DNA of 48,261 nucleotides from Deltaproteobacteria bacterium (GCA_947484175.1 CANKOI010000021.1:1-48261); one strand, 5' to 3'; positions 26,530 through 35,447 are shown, counted from the stretch's first letter. Notes: a model not told the origin generated them from the sequence alone. Program-made: numbers and translations.

Positions 26530-29310
26530 CTACGCAACCTCAAACCGGTACAGGTTCGCGCCGGCCAAGATGCGGTCGCCAGGCGTGATCGACACCGCCG
26601 TTCCGTCCTCCGGCATCGTGCGCCAGGGCTTCGCCCCTTCCTGGTAGAAGAAGGGTACGAATCCGCTGGCGCCGGTGCGGTAGCTGGTCAGGTAGTCGGA
26701 GATCGTGGCGCGGCCACCGTCGAAGCGCAGGGTGGCGGTGATCGGGCCGAGGGTGAGCTGGCGGTCACTCCGTTCCGGGAGCCCGGTGGTGAACAAGGCG
26801 GCGACGAGGCGGTCGCCTAAGTCGATTTCGAGGAGCTGCGCCCGCGGATCGGGCAACCCTCGGCCCTCGGCGAACCGGAGTGTCACGTCGAAGTCGGGTT
26901 CCAAGTTCTGATCGCGTCGAACGATCACGATCCGAGCTTCGCGGGCGCTCTCCGTGCTGCGTAGAGACTTGTCGCCCTGGAGAATGGCGGCCTCGCCCTC
27001 CTGAATCAACTCCATGCGGGCCTGCTGGCCGCGCGCGTACACGCGTACGTAGTCGAGCGTAAGGAACGGCTGGTCCGGAAACGCTCGCACCTCCGGAACG
27101 ATCATGTCGACGCCGCGGTGGTTGCCGAGCGTCAGGTGGCCATGCACGGACCACCCGCACTGCACAAGCCGGGCCGGCCGCGCCAGCTCCCGTTGCCAGT
27201 CCCGCTCCTCCACGCTCACCACAGGCACGAGTTGCTCGTCGTTGAGGAGCATGGGCGCCGCCACCCGTGGGGCTCGGGAACGCGCGCCGCGGGCGGAAAC
27301 GGGCTCGGGGAGGTCGGTGGCGTCCACCATGGCGACTTCGGAGAGGGCATTCTTTGGAGCGCCCCCCCGTGGACCCCGCACCGGGCGCGGCGCGGGCCCC
27401 GCGTGCCCGAGGGCCGCCGGCGCCACGGGATCGATCGTGGCGAAACTCGGCACGGATTTGACGGGTTCATCCACCGCCGCGGCAATATCCTTGGCGCTGA
27501 ACTTCGGTACCGCGGCCAACGACACCGGCGCGGTGATCGAAGCCCGCTTCGGCGGCGGGTAGGCCACTTGGAAGAGGCAGTTGCCCACCAGCAGTTCGTC
27601 GTTCGGCTTGAGCACCAGTTCACGAACACCGCCCGCACCTTCGGTGGGAAAGAGCGACAGCACCTCTTCGCCGCGGCGAACGAACGTGTAGCAGTGGCGC
27701 GCCAACGACCGCAGCACGGGTTCCGCCCGCAGGTCGACCTCGGCGTGGGTGCTCGCCACCATGATCGAGTCGGTGTAGAACTTCGACTTCTGGATGTCGC
27801 CGGTGCGGGAGCGGATGGTCGCGCCGCCGCCCACGCTGGGAAGCCACGCGATGTTCTCGTTGTGCGGTTCGTCGGGCAGGCGCACCTTGCTGCGCCGATC
27901 GCGGCCCAACTGGAACACCGCGCCGAAATCGAGGTAGCTGCCCGCGCCGGGTCGGCGCAGCTCGCCGAGGTAGGGCCAACCCTCCGCCTTCACTCCGGTG
28001 AGGTCGCGGAACTCCACGCTCGCGCCGTCGATCTCCACCTTCACCACCCCCGTGAGCATGACCTCCGCTCCACGGTCCAGCGCCTTGCCGTCGAGGGAGA
28101 CGCTATGGTCGTGGGCCACGATCGACACGCGCCCGGATCGGACTTGGATCGTGGCCCGGGCCTGCATGCTCGCTGCCGACGTCGCCACCTGCGCCTTCGG
28201 GCCCAAGTACACATCGTAGCCCTCCATGAAGTTGCTGAAGTGCACCTTCTGCAGGAGCGCGCCTCGTTCGTGCAGCGTGAGGATGCGGGTGTCGTCTGCG
28301 TCGGGGATGATGGTCCGTTGCTGCTGGCCGGGGGGAATCGTGGCGTTTCTCGCGCTGGGGACCGGGGCGAGCGGCGGGGGGGGGCCCGCAGGCGTCGGGG
28401 CAGCGGCGGGCTCCGCAGCCTTTCGAGGCTGAGGGAGCGCCATCTCCTGGGTTTGGCTCTCCACCACCGCGAGGACGAGGAACGCCACGGGGCGGCCGTC
28501 GAGCTCCGCGATGGTGAGTACGCTCGGCCCCGACTCTGTTTGATCGCTGCGCACAAAGTAGCGGTCTTGGAGTTCGGGGCTGATCACATGCACCAGCGAG
28601 CCGTCCGGATACTGTTGCAGGCGGTAGATGCCCGGCTCCCGCAAGCCGGGGTGGGCGTAGTTGTCGAGCCAATGCCGGCCGAGGGTGAACACGATCTGGT
28701 CGCTGAAGAGCCGGCCCACCTCGCGGTAGCCCTGCCACACCCCGGGCATGTTGAGGTGGACAGCGAGCACGGGTCGGCTGCGCATCGCCGGCCCCACATA
28801 GAGGTTGGGGAGCAGGCCGGTGACGAACTCGCCTTCCGCCAGCCCGAACGACTGGCTGAGCATCTCCTTGCCGCCATCGGCCACGAGCCGGAAGCGCAGC
28901 GGCCGCGTTCCGTAGAGCATCTCAAAACGTTCCTGGATGCAGAAGTCGCTGAACCCTTCGCCCAGCTGGCGCGCCGCCCGTTCCGTCCACGCCTCGCCGG
29001 GTTGTGTCGCGGCACGCCGCGCATCGGCCTGACTCACGACCACCAGTACGTCCGTGAACGACGCGATGCCGTCGCCTCGTTCGGCCTGAATGTGGGCGCG
29101 CAGCCCGCCGCGCGAGCCCTGATAGCTGGTGGTGTTCCACAAGAGCGCGGGATCGAGGACGAAGTCGCCTTCGGCCTGATGGCGACGCAACCGGGAGGCG
29201 TAGAACGCTGCCGCCGGGTCGGGGTCCCCCACCACCTCCGCGCCGCCCGACAACCCCTGCGTGCGGCCCGTCGAGAAGATGCGCGAGATGAAGTCGGCGA
29301 GCTGCGGCAT
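26530..29310 (-). CDS. Large multidomain protein with FHA-like modules
   Basis: The 926-residue product starts MPQLADFISRIF; this ATG is chosen over one 18 codons earlier, which would leave too little room for the divergent gene. The N-terminal 290 residues are an unrecognised alpha/beta region. After a Pro/Ala linker come three beta-rich FHA-like modules. The clearest is around AVFQLGRDRRSKVRLPDEP, with later MVASTHAEVDL; others lie around KVHFSNFMEGYDVYLGP and SVHGHLTLGNHRGVDMIVP. FHA domains bind phosphothreonine peptides, though a canonical Gly-Arg...Ser-x-x-His set is not complete here. No signal peptide is seen. It heads the operon with PP2C and ATP-grasp and may be a scaffold. Confidence 0.65.
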   Translation of the reverse strand: MPQLADFISRIFSTGRTQGLSGGAEVVGDPDPAAAFYASRLRRHQAEGDFVLDPALLWNTTSYQGSRGGLRAHIQAERGDGIASFTDVLVVVSQADARRAATQPGEAWTERAARQLGEGFSDFCIQERFEMLYGTRPLRFRLVADGGKEMLSQSFGLAEGEFVTGLLPNLYVGPAMRSRPVLAVHLNMPGVWQGYREVGRLFSDQIVFTLGRHWLDNYAHPGLREPGIYRLQQYPDGSLVHVISPELQDRYFVRSDQTESGPSVLTIAELDGRPVAFLVLAVVESQTQEMALPQPRKAAEPAAAPTPAGPPPPLAPVPSARNATIPPGQQQRTIIPDADDTRILTLHERGALLQKVHFSNFMEGYDVYLGPKAQVATSAASMQARATIQVRSGRVSIVAHDHSVSLDGKALDRGAEVMLTGVVKVEIDGASVEFRDLTGVKAEGWPYLGELRRPGAGSYLDFGAVFQLGRDRRSKVRLPDEPHNENIAWLPSVGGGATIRSRTGDIQKSKFYTDSIMVASTHAEVDLRAEPVLRSLARHCYTFVRRGEEVLSLFPTEGAGGVRELVLKPNDELLVGNCLFQVAYPPPKRASITAPVSLAAVPKFSAKDIAAAVDEPVKSVPSFATIDPVAPAALGHAGPAPRPVRGPRGGAPKNALSEVAMVDATDLPEPVSARGARSRAPRVAAPMLLNDEQLVPVVSVEERDWQRELARPARLVQCGWSVHGHLTLGNHRGVDMIVPEVRAFPDQPFLTLDYVRVYARGQQARMELIQEGEAAILQGDKSLRSTESAREARIVIVRRDQNLEPDFDVTLRFAEGRGLPDPRAQLLEIDLGDRLVAALFTTGLPERSDRQLTLGPITATLRFDGGRATISDYLTSYRTGASGFVPFFYQEGAKPWRTMPEDGTAVSITPGDRILAGANLYRFEVA

Positions 29311-29330
29311 CGGGGCTCCGGTGCCGGTCG

Positions 29331-29337
29331 GGATAAC
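29331..29337 (+). promoter_or_regulatory. GGATARC motif ahead of the NadR-like gene
   Basis: GGATAAC ends 8 nt before the ATG at 29346, as at ruvC and the transglutaminase gene. It lies in a divergent gap of only 35 bp. Confidence 0.35.
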
Positions 29338-29345
29338 CGAGCACG

Positions 29346-29903
29346 ATGGGGCAGCGTATCGCAATCAGTGGCTCGGCCGGGGTGGGGAAGAGCACGCTCG
29401 CTCGGGCGCTTGCCGCGGAGCTGGGCGTGCCCTATCTGCCAGAGGGCATGCGGGAGTACCTCGAGGGTGGCGGGCCCGATCTGCACCAGCTGGGTCACGA
29501 GGGCATCCGAGCGCTGGTGCTTCGCCTGTGGAACGAACGCCGCGAGGCGGAGGCCCGCGCCGCCTCAGGCTTCGTGGCCGACCGTTCCAGCTACGACTTC
29601 GCCTCCTTCTGGCTGTTCTACCTGTTCGCCGAGCCCGCCGACCCGGTCACGGAGGCCTACTTCGCCGAGACCATGAGCCCCGATCGGTACGACCTCGTGG
29701 CGCTGCTGCCTTGGGGGTGCCTGCCGATAGAGGCCGATGGCGTGCGCAACACGAACCCCTGGGTTCAGCTCCACACGCACTTCCTGATCGACGGGATGGT
29801 GCGCCGCTGTGCGCCAAGGGTGCACGCGGTGCAGGCGACGGATCTCCGCGGGCGGTTGGCCGAGATGGTGGCGTTGGTGAGCCAGCGCTCCACCGGGCGG
29901 TAG
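29346..29903 (+). CDS. P-loop kinase/ATPase of the NadR-like (AAA_28) type
   Basis: The 185-residue product has a P-loop GSAGVGKST at 9-17, a helix with the motif EGMREYLEGGG and a Walker B-like FVADRSSYDF region, the order found in the nicotinamide riboside kinase domain of NadR and related AAA_28 ATPases. The length fits one such domain without the adenylyltransferase half of NadR. Possible roles are small-molecule kinase or regulatory ATPase; the evidence does not separate these. It is a single gene between the divergent FHA gene and the metalloprotease gene 38 bp downstream. Confidence 0.7.
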   Translation: MGQRIAISGSAGVGKSTLARALAAELGVPYLPEGMREYLEGGGPDLHQLGHEGIRALVLRLWNERREAEARAASGFVADRSSYDFASFWLFYLFAEPADPVTEAYFAETMSPDRYDLVALLPWGCLPIEADGVRNTNPWVQLHTHFLIDGMVRRCAPRVHAVQATDLRGRLAEMVALVSQRSTGR

Positions 29904-29941
29904 CTCAGCGGAACGCCTCACAAGGCGGTTACCGTACCGCC

Positions 29942-31417
29942 ATGCTTCTCGTTGCCTTCGCCGTGCCCGCGTTCGCCCTCGCCCCCCACGACGGGGGCGC
30001 CCCCTGCGCCACGGCCGCGCTCAGGGAAGCCCGGCTCGCCGGGGCCGGACCGGCCATCGAGCCCCCCCTACGCGCGGCCGGCGACGGGCTCGACACCGAA
30101 CACTTCCACATCGAGGGCTACGACTACGACGCGACCGACGAAGAGCTCGCCCAGGTGGGAGCCATCTTCGAGGCGGTGTGGGTGCGGGAGATCGACGAGC
30201 TGGGCTACGCCCCGCCGTACGGAACCGACACGGGCAAGTTCACCGTCTACATCGAGCGCCTCGGTCGCGGCCTGTACGGGTACGCCGATGTGGAGCGCGA
30301 CGGAAAGACTCCCTATGTCTCGGTGAACAGTGACATGTCGTGGACGGGCCTCTCTACCCAAGCGGCCCTCGAGGTCACCGCGGCCCACGAGTTCTTCCAC
30401 GGCGTTCAGTTCGGGTACGACTACTGGGAGCCGACGTGGTGGATGGAGGCCAGTTCGGTGTGGATGGAAGAGCAGGTCTACGACGACATTGACGACTACC
30501 TGTACTACCTGAGCGACGACTCGTGGCCGGACTACGTGGAGATTTCCATGACCGCCGAGAACGGCTGGCACGAATACGGTGAAGGAATCTGGCCGATGTA
30601 CTTGTCGGCGATCCACGGCGGTGAGGGTACCATCAAGACCCTGTGGGAGGCCGCCGCCACCGCCGACGCGCCCGGCGTTTTCGCCGATCACTTCGGCGGG
30701 AGCGAGGCCTTCGAGGCGGTCCTGCTCGACTTCCATGTGCGGAATGCACTTGGCTACGCAGGCTACGAGGAGGGAGCCGACTGGTGGCCCGTGTACCGGA
30801 CCGACCTCGGTAGCGACAGCACCGCTCTGCCGGTCACGGTTACGCCCGACGAGTGGCGCCCCGACTACCTCGGCGTGAACTACTTCCGCTTGCCGATGCC
30901 GGAAAGTACGCCATCGAGCGTGGAAGTTGCCTTCACCGGTGGCACCACCGAGGCCGGCGACAAGGTGCGGTGGATGGTGAGCGTGGTGGGCACCGACGGC
31001 ACCACCTGGGACTCCGCGACCGAGTTGACCAGGGACACGACGACGGTCACGCTGGGCGGTTTTGGCTCCAAGTGGCACGAGGCCTGGGTGCTTGTCGGCA
31101 TTCTCAGCGAGAACACCGGGGTCAGCCATGACGCCTACGACTCGGCGCTGAGCTACACCAAGGAGCCTCCCGAGTTCACCTTCACGGCCACGCTGGGACC
31201 GCCAGAAACGCCCGAAGACACGGGGGGCGACACCGCCGCAACCGACACCGCGAGCGACGACACTGCCGAAGACACGGGTGGGCGCGGCGCGGATTGTTGC
31301 AAGGGCGACGATCCCAGCCCGGATCCCGACTGTGGGTGCAATGGGGGAGGGGAGGAAGCCTCGTTGCTGGCGCTGTTCGCGTTGGCGGCTGCGGCCCGCC
31401 GGCGCCTGGCGCCTTAG
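29942..31417 (+). CDS. Secreted putative metalloprotease (MXAN_6640 type)
   Basis: The 491-residue product has a short signal MLLVAFAVPAFALA, then a gluzincin-like core with HEFFH at 149-153 and WWMEASSVWMEE from about 166. The His pair and a downstream Glu would bind zinc. A beta-rich domain follows (about 320-420), then an Asp/Thr-rich linker and a C-terminal tail DCGCNGG, a hydrophobic stretch and RRR. That tail resembles the MYXO-CTERM type of sorting signal. The protein is probably exported and held at the surface. No Shine-Dalgarno sequence is visible. The stop shares 4 nt with the convergent membrane-protein gene. Confidence 0.8.
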   Translation: MLLVAFAVPAFALAPHDGGAPCATAALREARLAGAGPAIEPPLRAAGDGLDTEHFHIEGYDYDATDEELAQVGAIFEAVWVREIDELGYAPPYGTDTGKFTVYIERLGRGLYGYADVERDGKTPYVSVNSDMSWTGLSTQAALEVTAAHEFFHGVQFGYDYWEPTWWMEASSVWMEEQVYDDIDDYLYYLSDDSWPDYVEISMTAENGWHEYGEGIWPMYLSAIHGGEGTIKTLWEAAATADAPGVFADHFGGSEAFEAVLLDFHVRNALGYAGYEEGADWWPVYRTDLGSDSTALPVTVTPDEWRPDYLGVNYFRLPMPESTPSSVEVAFTGGTTEAGDKVRWMVSVVGTDGTTWDSATELTRDTTTVTLGGFGSKWHEAWVLVGILSENTGVSHDAYDSALSYTKEPPEFTFTATLGPPETPEDTGGDTAATDTASDDTAEDTGGRGADCCKGDDPSPDPDCGCNGGGEEASLLALFALAAAARRRLAP

Positions 31418-33063
31418 GGCTCGGCGAGCACCGACATCGGATCGCCGGGCGGCGCCGCGGCTGGCGCCGGCGGCGAATCCGACGGGGGCGTCGCCGCGGC
31501 CGGGACCGCCGGTGCCGGCACCGGGAGCCTCTCCACCACGCGCAGGCCGGGCTCCACACCGATTGCCAGCGCATCGCCCTCCACGGTCACGCCCCAGCCG
31601 AGGTAGACCGAGGCGGCGGGCTGGAGCGCGGCGAGCATCGCCAACAGGTCGCGCGTGGTGCAGTCGGCCTGGGCACGCAGCACTACGTCTCGGCCCGCGA
31701 TGTCCTGCAGCTCGGAGAGTTCGATCACGTCGAGCCCGTCTTGTGCGTACGGTCCCGGCACGAGGATCAGCTCTCTCGGGTCGGGGAGGCCGCCCACCAC
31801 GCGGAGGCGCAGCGGAAAGCTGCCGCAGCGCCCCACGGTGAGCAGCGGGTCGGAGCGGAGCAGTTCGTCCGCGCCGCTGGGCACCTGGGCGCAACCCACC
31901 AGCGAAACGTGTCCGGCCGGGGCTTCCATGAGGAGCAGGTAGAGGTCCTCCAAGGTGCCGTTGAGCGGAAGCATCACGCCGTCGCCCTTGCCCAGCTCGC
32001 GCCCCACCTCGTTGAGTGCCCGGTCATCCGTGTGGTGGCGAGCGCCGCCGCCGTCGGCCATCTCGATCCAGGTGGACTCGCCCGCGCCGACGTCGAGAAC
32101 CCGGGCGGGGATGGCATCGATCCGCGGCACATCGTAGCCGTTGCCGGCGGCGAGCACCCAGGCGGCGTGGGCGCCCCCGAGGCGGCCGAGCATGCTGCGC
32201 TTCACGAGGCACCACGCGATCGCGAGCAGGCCGCCGCCGAGGAGCGCGCCGCTGGTCGCGATGTCGAGACCCTGCCGAGCGCCGGCGTCCCGCGATCGGA
32301 CGAGCCCGAGACCGGGGAGCAGCGCCGCCACCGCGGCCAGCGGGAGCACCGCCAAGGCGAGCGCCACGCTGCGGACGAGCCGTTCGTGTTGAGCCACACG
32401 ATCCACGAGCTGCCACGCGGCCGTGAGGTCGCTGAGGATGTCGGTAAGCTCCAGCTCCAAGCCGCCGAGCGCGGCCACGGCGAGCCCCATCGCCGCGGTC
32501 ACAAAGCCGCCCACGCCGATCCCTGCCACGCAGAGGAATCGGGGGCGGACGGCGGCGAGCGAACCCGCAGAGAGCAGCGCGAGGAGCGCGAGCAGGAGGC
32601 CGGGCATCGCGAGGGAAGGGCGACCGATGAGCGCCCCTGCGAGGACCAAGCCGACCCCGGCCGCCAGGCCGCCGCCCCCGGCGAGGAGCGGCCCGACGAC
32701 ACCGCGCTTTTCCGCTCGGAGGCCTGCCGCCGCCGCGCCGACCATGGCCGGCACGCAGAGGGCAAACGTGAGCATGCCGCTCAGCGGCGCCGCGGATACG
32801 GCGGCAGCGCGGTCGTAGAGGAGGTACCAAGGGGCCCACGCAGGGTCGCTCGGCTCCACGAGGCCGGCCAACAGGGCATGGTAGGTGCGGACGATGCTCG
32901 CGAGCCCGAGCATGAGCACCAGAAGCGGCATGAGGAGCGCGATGGCGACGGGCACCTTGCGGCCGGCAGCGAGCGCGAGGCCGAGGGCAACTTGGATGGG
33001 GAGGCCGAGCACCGCCACCGCGAGCGCCACGATCCCCAAGTCTCCGAGCGCTTGCAAGTCCAT
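31414..33063 (-). CDS. Polytopic membrane protein of unknown function
   Basis: The 549-residue product has about eight or nine membrane helices in its first 310 residues, then a soluble region of about 200 residues and a Pro/Ala-rich tail. The soluble part holds VVLRAQADCTTRDLLAMLAAL, reminiscent of the periplasmic domain of ExbD/TolR-like proteins, and the second helix block might be ExbB/TolQ-like, so a fused energy-transducing protein is one possibility. The resemblance is weak. It is preceded by the motif GGATAAC 10 nt before the ATG and is divergent from mdh. Confidence 0.65.
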   Translation of the reverse strand: MDLQALGDLGIVALAVAVLGLPIQVALGLALAAGRKVPVAIALLMPLLVLMLGLASIVRTYHALLAGLVEPSDPAWAPWYLLYDRAAAVSAAPLSGMLTFALCVPAMVGAAAAGLRAEKRGVVGPLLAGGGGLAAGVGLVLAGALIGRPSLAMPGLLLALLALLSAGSLAAVRPRFLCVAGIGVGGFVTAAMGLAVAALGGLELELTDILSDLTAAWQLVDRVAQHERLVRSVALALAVLPLAAVAALLPGLGLVRSRDAGARQGLDIATSGALLGGGLLAIAWCLVKRSMLGRLGGAHAAWVLAAGNGYDVPRIDAIPARVLDVGAGESTWIEMADGGGARHHTDDRALNEVGRELGKGDGVMLPLNGTLEDLYLLLMEAPAGHVSLVGCAQVPSGADELLRSDPLLTVGRCGSFPLRLRVVGGLPDPRELILVPGPYAQDGLDVIELSELQDIAGRDVVLRAQADCTTRDLLAMLAALQPAASVYLGWGVTVEGDALAIGVEPGLRVVERLPVPAPAVPAAATPPSDSPPAPAAAPPGDPMSVLAEP

Positions 33064-33073
33064 CCGGGCGCCC

Positions 33074-33080
33074 GTTATCC
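33074..33080 (-). promoter_or_regulatory. GGATARC motif ahead of the membrane-protein gene
   Basis: GGATAAC on the minus strand stands 10 nt before the ATG at 33063. It is the fourth instance of this motif close to a first gene. Confidence 0.3.
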
Positions 33081-33121
33081 GCGAGGGGCCGCCGAGGCCC
33101 CCGCACGCGCGCTTTTCGCGT

Positions 33122-33127
33122 TAGGCG
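33122..33127 (+). promoter_or_regulatory. GCGTTAG-type -10 candidate for mdh
   Basis: TAGGCG within GCGTTAGGCG is nearly identical to the rnpB -10 element. Transcription would start near 33134, with a 15-nt leader carrying the AGGA ribosome binding site at 33141-33144. Confidence 0.45.
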
Positions 33128-33148
33128 CCGGCCCTTCGACAGGACCTC

Positions 33149-34129
33149 ATGAACGCTCCCCTTCGTGTTGCCGTGACCGGCGCTGCCGGCAACATCGGCT
33201 ACGCCATGCTCTTCCGCCTCGCCGCCGGCGACTGCTACGGAAAGAACCAGCCGATCATCCTCCAGTGCTTGGAACTGCCCTCGGGCATGAAGGCCCTGGA
33301 AGGGGTGGCGATGGAGTTGGAGGACAGCGCCTTCCCGCTGCTCCACGGCATCGAGCTCGCGGACGACCCGAACGTAGCGTTCAAGGGTGTGAATCAGGCC
33401 TTCCTGGTGGGAAGCCGCCCCCGCACCAAGGACATGAATCGTGCGGACCTGATCACCGCCAACGGCCCCATCTTCGTGGGCCAGGGTCGCGCATTGGCCG
33501 CCAACGCCGCGGGCGACGTTCGGGTGCTGGTCGTGGGCAACCCCTGCAACACCAACGCGCTCATCGCGATGCACTCTGGGAAGGCCATCCCCCGCGACCG
33601 GTGGCACGCGATGACGCGGCTCGACGAGAACCGGGCCAAGGCCCAGCTCGCCAAGAAAACGGGCGCACTGCCCGGTGAAATCACGAACCTTGGCATCTGG
33701 GGCAACCACTCCGACACCATGTTCCCGGATTTCAACAACGCCAAGGTGCGCGGCGCCGCCGCCACGTCCGTGGTGGAGCGTGCCTGGCTCGAGGGCGAGT
33801 TCCTCAAGACGGTGGCCACCCGGGGCAAGGCCATCATCGAGGCTCGGGGCGTATCTTCGGCCGCCTCCGCCGCCTCCGCCGCTGTGGACCACATGGCGAC
33901 CCTCTGGCATGGCACCGCCCCCGGCGAGTTCTCCTCGATGGGCGTGTGCTCCAACGGCGCGTACGGGCTGCCCGCCGGCCTGATCTTCAGTGTTCCGGTC
34001 ACGACGGCGGCGGGAAACTGGGAGGTGGTCGAGGGTCTTGCGCTGGACGACTTCGCGCGGTCGAAGATCGCCGCCACCACGGCGGAGTTGGAGTCGGAGC
34101 GCAATACGGTGAGCGACCTGCTGGCCTGA
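33149..34129 (+). CDS. mdh: Malate dehydrogenase
   Basis: The enzyme oxidises malate to oxaloacetate with NAD. The 326-residue product has the nucleotide fold [15 protein letters not shown], the mobile-loop region [15 protein letters not shown] with substrate-binding Arg, and the active-site histidine at 187 in [14 protein letters not shown]. This form is like the cytosolic-type (tetra-Ala-Gly-Asn) malate dehydrogenases of Thermus and many deltaproteobacteria. AGGA lies 4 nt before the ATG. Fumarase, the preceding TCA step, is also in this window but not adjacent. The gene ends 4 bp before the stop of a small membrane-protein gene on the other strand. Confidence 0.95.
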   Translation: MNAPLRVAVTGAAGNIGYAMLFRLAAGDCYGKNQPIILQCLELPSGMKALEGVAMELEDSAFPLLHGIELADDPNVAFKGVNQAFLVGSRPRTKDMNRADLITANGPIFVGQGRALAANAAGDVRVLVVGNPCNTNALIAMHSGKAIPRDRWHAMTRLDENRAKAQLAKKTGALPGEITNLGIWGNHSDTMFPDFNNAKVRGAAATSVVERAWLEGEFLKTVATRGKAIIEARGVSSAASAASAAVDHMATLWHGTAPGEFSSMGVCSNGAYGLPAGLIFSVPVTTAAGNWEVVEGLALDDFARSKIAATTAELESERNTVSDLLA

Positions 34130-34133
34130 GCGG

Positions 34134-34322
34134 TCAGACGGAGACGCGCGCTCGCCGTTCGCGCGGCGTGGCGGCCTCCCCGAGGCGGCGGCGCGCGGCG
34201 CGTACGTCGGCCGACACTTCGCGAAGCTCCTTTTCTGACCACGGCAGCTGCCACAAGGCAAGTGCGGCGCCCGCGGTGAGCCCGATCGTCATCAGCAGCG
34301 TGGCAATCAGATTGGTGTCCAT
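34134..34322 (-). CDS. Small single-pass membrane protein
   Basis: The 62-residue product has one membrane helix (about residues 4-23, NLIATLLMTIGLTAGAALAL), then a charged helix with LPWSEKELREVSADVRAARRRLG and a basic tail. A strong ribosome binding site AGGAG lies 7 nt before the ATG at 34322, which decides the start against an earlier in-frame ATG lying in the promoter. It is driven by a well-formed promoter with a palindromic operator. No family is recognised; a regulatory or stress-related small protein is plausible. Confidence 0.7.
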   Translation of the reverse strand: MDTNLIATLLMTIGLTAGAALALWQLPWSEKELREVSADVRAARRRLGEAATPRERRARVSV

Positions 34323-34349
34323 CCGTGTACTCCTAAGGCTCGGGGTTCC

Positions 34350-34365
34350 GTTCAGGTACCTGAAC
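34350..34365. promoter_or_regulatory. Perfect 16-bp palindromic operator
   Basis: GTTCAGGTACCTGAAC is its own reverse complement and covers the predicted transcription start of the small membrane-protein gene, overlapping its -10 box by 3 bp. This is the classic position for a dimeric repressor. The WYL regulator gene begins about 100 bp away on the other strand. Confidence 0.65.
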
Positions 34366-34391
34366 ATACACACATGATGAGTGCCTGTCCA
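34363..34391 (-). promoter_or_regulatory. Sigma-70-type promoter of the small membrane-protein gene
   Basis: On the minus strand TGGACA (34391-34386, 5 of 6 to consensus) and TATGTT (34368-34363, 4 of 6) stand exactly 17 nt apart. It is the best promoter match in the window. Confidence 0.65.
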
Positions 34392-34452
34392 GCATGGGGA
34401 TCATCTTCACACCTCACCGTGCCAAAAAATGGTCGGTGGGGTGCCGAGGCGT

Positions 34453-34458
34453 TAGAAT
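34453..34458 (+). promoter_or_regulatory. -10 candidate of the WYL regulator gene
   Basis: TAGAAT within GGCGTTAGAATTC ends 9 nt before the ATG at 34468, predicting a leader of only 2-3 nt. It shares the GCGTTAG core with rnpB and mdh. Confidence 0.45.
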
Positions 34459-34467
34459 TCTCTGGCC

Positions 34468-35445
34468 ATGCTCGACGCCGATCTCAACAAGTCGCAGAAG
34501 CTCGTGCGGGTGCTCCAGCTCCTCCAGAAGCGCGGCGGCATCCCGGCGTGGGACCTCATGGGGCGTTTCGGCCTCGACGCCCGCACCCTCCGGCGCTACC
34601 TCCAGGACCTCGAAGACATGGGCATTCCGGTGGTGGAAGAGGGCCACGCCGGAGGCCGCAGCGTGGCGCTCGACCGCAACTACGCTCGCGCAGGGGTGCA
34701 GCTCACCCTTGCGGAGGCGGTGTCGCTCCACTTCGGGCGCACGCTGTTCACCTTTCTGGACGGCACGTCCTTCGCCTCTGACATTGACGATGCGATCGAA
34801 CGACTGGAGCCGGCGATCGGCCGCTTTCCGCAAGATGCGGAGCGCGACATCGATCGGAAGTTCATGGCCGTACCGGAACACGGCAAAGACTACGCCCGCG
34901 ACGGAGACCTGCTGGACGAGGTCGTGAGCGCGCTCCTCTTTTCCAACCCGGCCGACGCCGAGTATCGTCCACTTCGGGGCGTCACGAAGTTCTACCGGCT
35001 GGAGCCGTACACGCTCGCGGTGTACCGCCAGGGCTTGTACCTCTTCGCCCGCGATGTCACGGAGGATCGCGTAAAGAGCTTCGCCGTAGAGCGTTTCGTA
35101 CGCTTCTCCCGCCTTCGCCGTGAGCATTTCCGCTACCCCGAGTCGTGGCGCCCCCTCGACATGCTGCGGGATGCCTTCGGGATCATCGGGGGCACGCCGG
35201 AAACCGTGGTGGCGCGCTTCTCGCCGGATGCCGCCCCCTACGTTCGGGAACGGCGCTGGCACCCCTCCTCGGTGGCTGAACCTCTCGAGGATGGCGGCGT
35301 GCGCCTCACCCTGAAGGTGGCGAACAGCCCCGAGCTCCGCGAGTGGCTGCTGGGCTTCGGCGCCAGCGCGATCGTCGAGGCGCCTGCGCACCTCGCGGCG
35401 TGGATGCGGGAGCAGCACCTCGCCGCGGCCCAGCGGTACGGCTGA
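34468..35445 (+). CDS. WYL-domain transcriptional regulator
   Basis: The 325-residue product has an N-terminal helix-turn-helix (about residues 8-55, with LMGRFGLDARTLRRYLQDLEDMG), a linker and a WYL domain (about 165-240, with FYRLEPYTLAVYRQGLYLFAR, matching the ligand-sensing fold of this family). The C-terminal part, ARFSPDAAPYVRERRWH, is the usual WCX extension. WYL regulators sense nucleic-acid or nucleotide ligands and often control defence, repair or metabolism genes. Its candidate operator is the palindrome at 34350. The next gene starts 2 bp after its stop. Confidence 0.9.
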   Translation: MLDADLNKSQKLVRVLQLLQKRGGIPAWDLMGRFGLDARTLRRYLQDLEDMGIPVVEEGHAGGRSVALDRNYARAGVQLTLAEAVSLHFGRTLFTFLDGTSFASDIDDAIERLEPAIGRFPQDAERDIDRKFMAVPEHGKDYARDGDLLDEVVSALLFSNPADAEYRPLRGVTKFYRLEPYTLAVYRQGLYLFARDVTEDRVKSFAVERFVRFSRLRREHFRYPESWRPLDMLRDAFGIIGGTPETVVARFSPDAAPYVRERRWHPSSVAEPLEDGGVRLTLKVANSPELREWLLGFGASAIVEAPAHLAAWMREQHLAAAQRYG

Positions 35446-35447
35446 GC

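Noticed and set aside
29895..29935. A tRNA-like D-arm sequence (GGTAGCTCAG) after the NadR-like gene
   Set aside because: No acceptor stem, anticodon arm or T-arm (GGTTCGA) can be matched around it, so it is a chance similarity in the end of the gene and the short gap.
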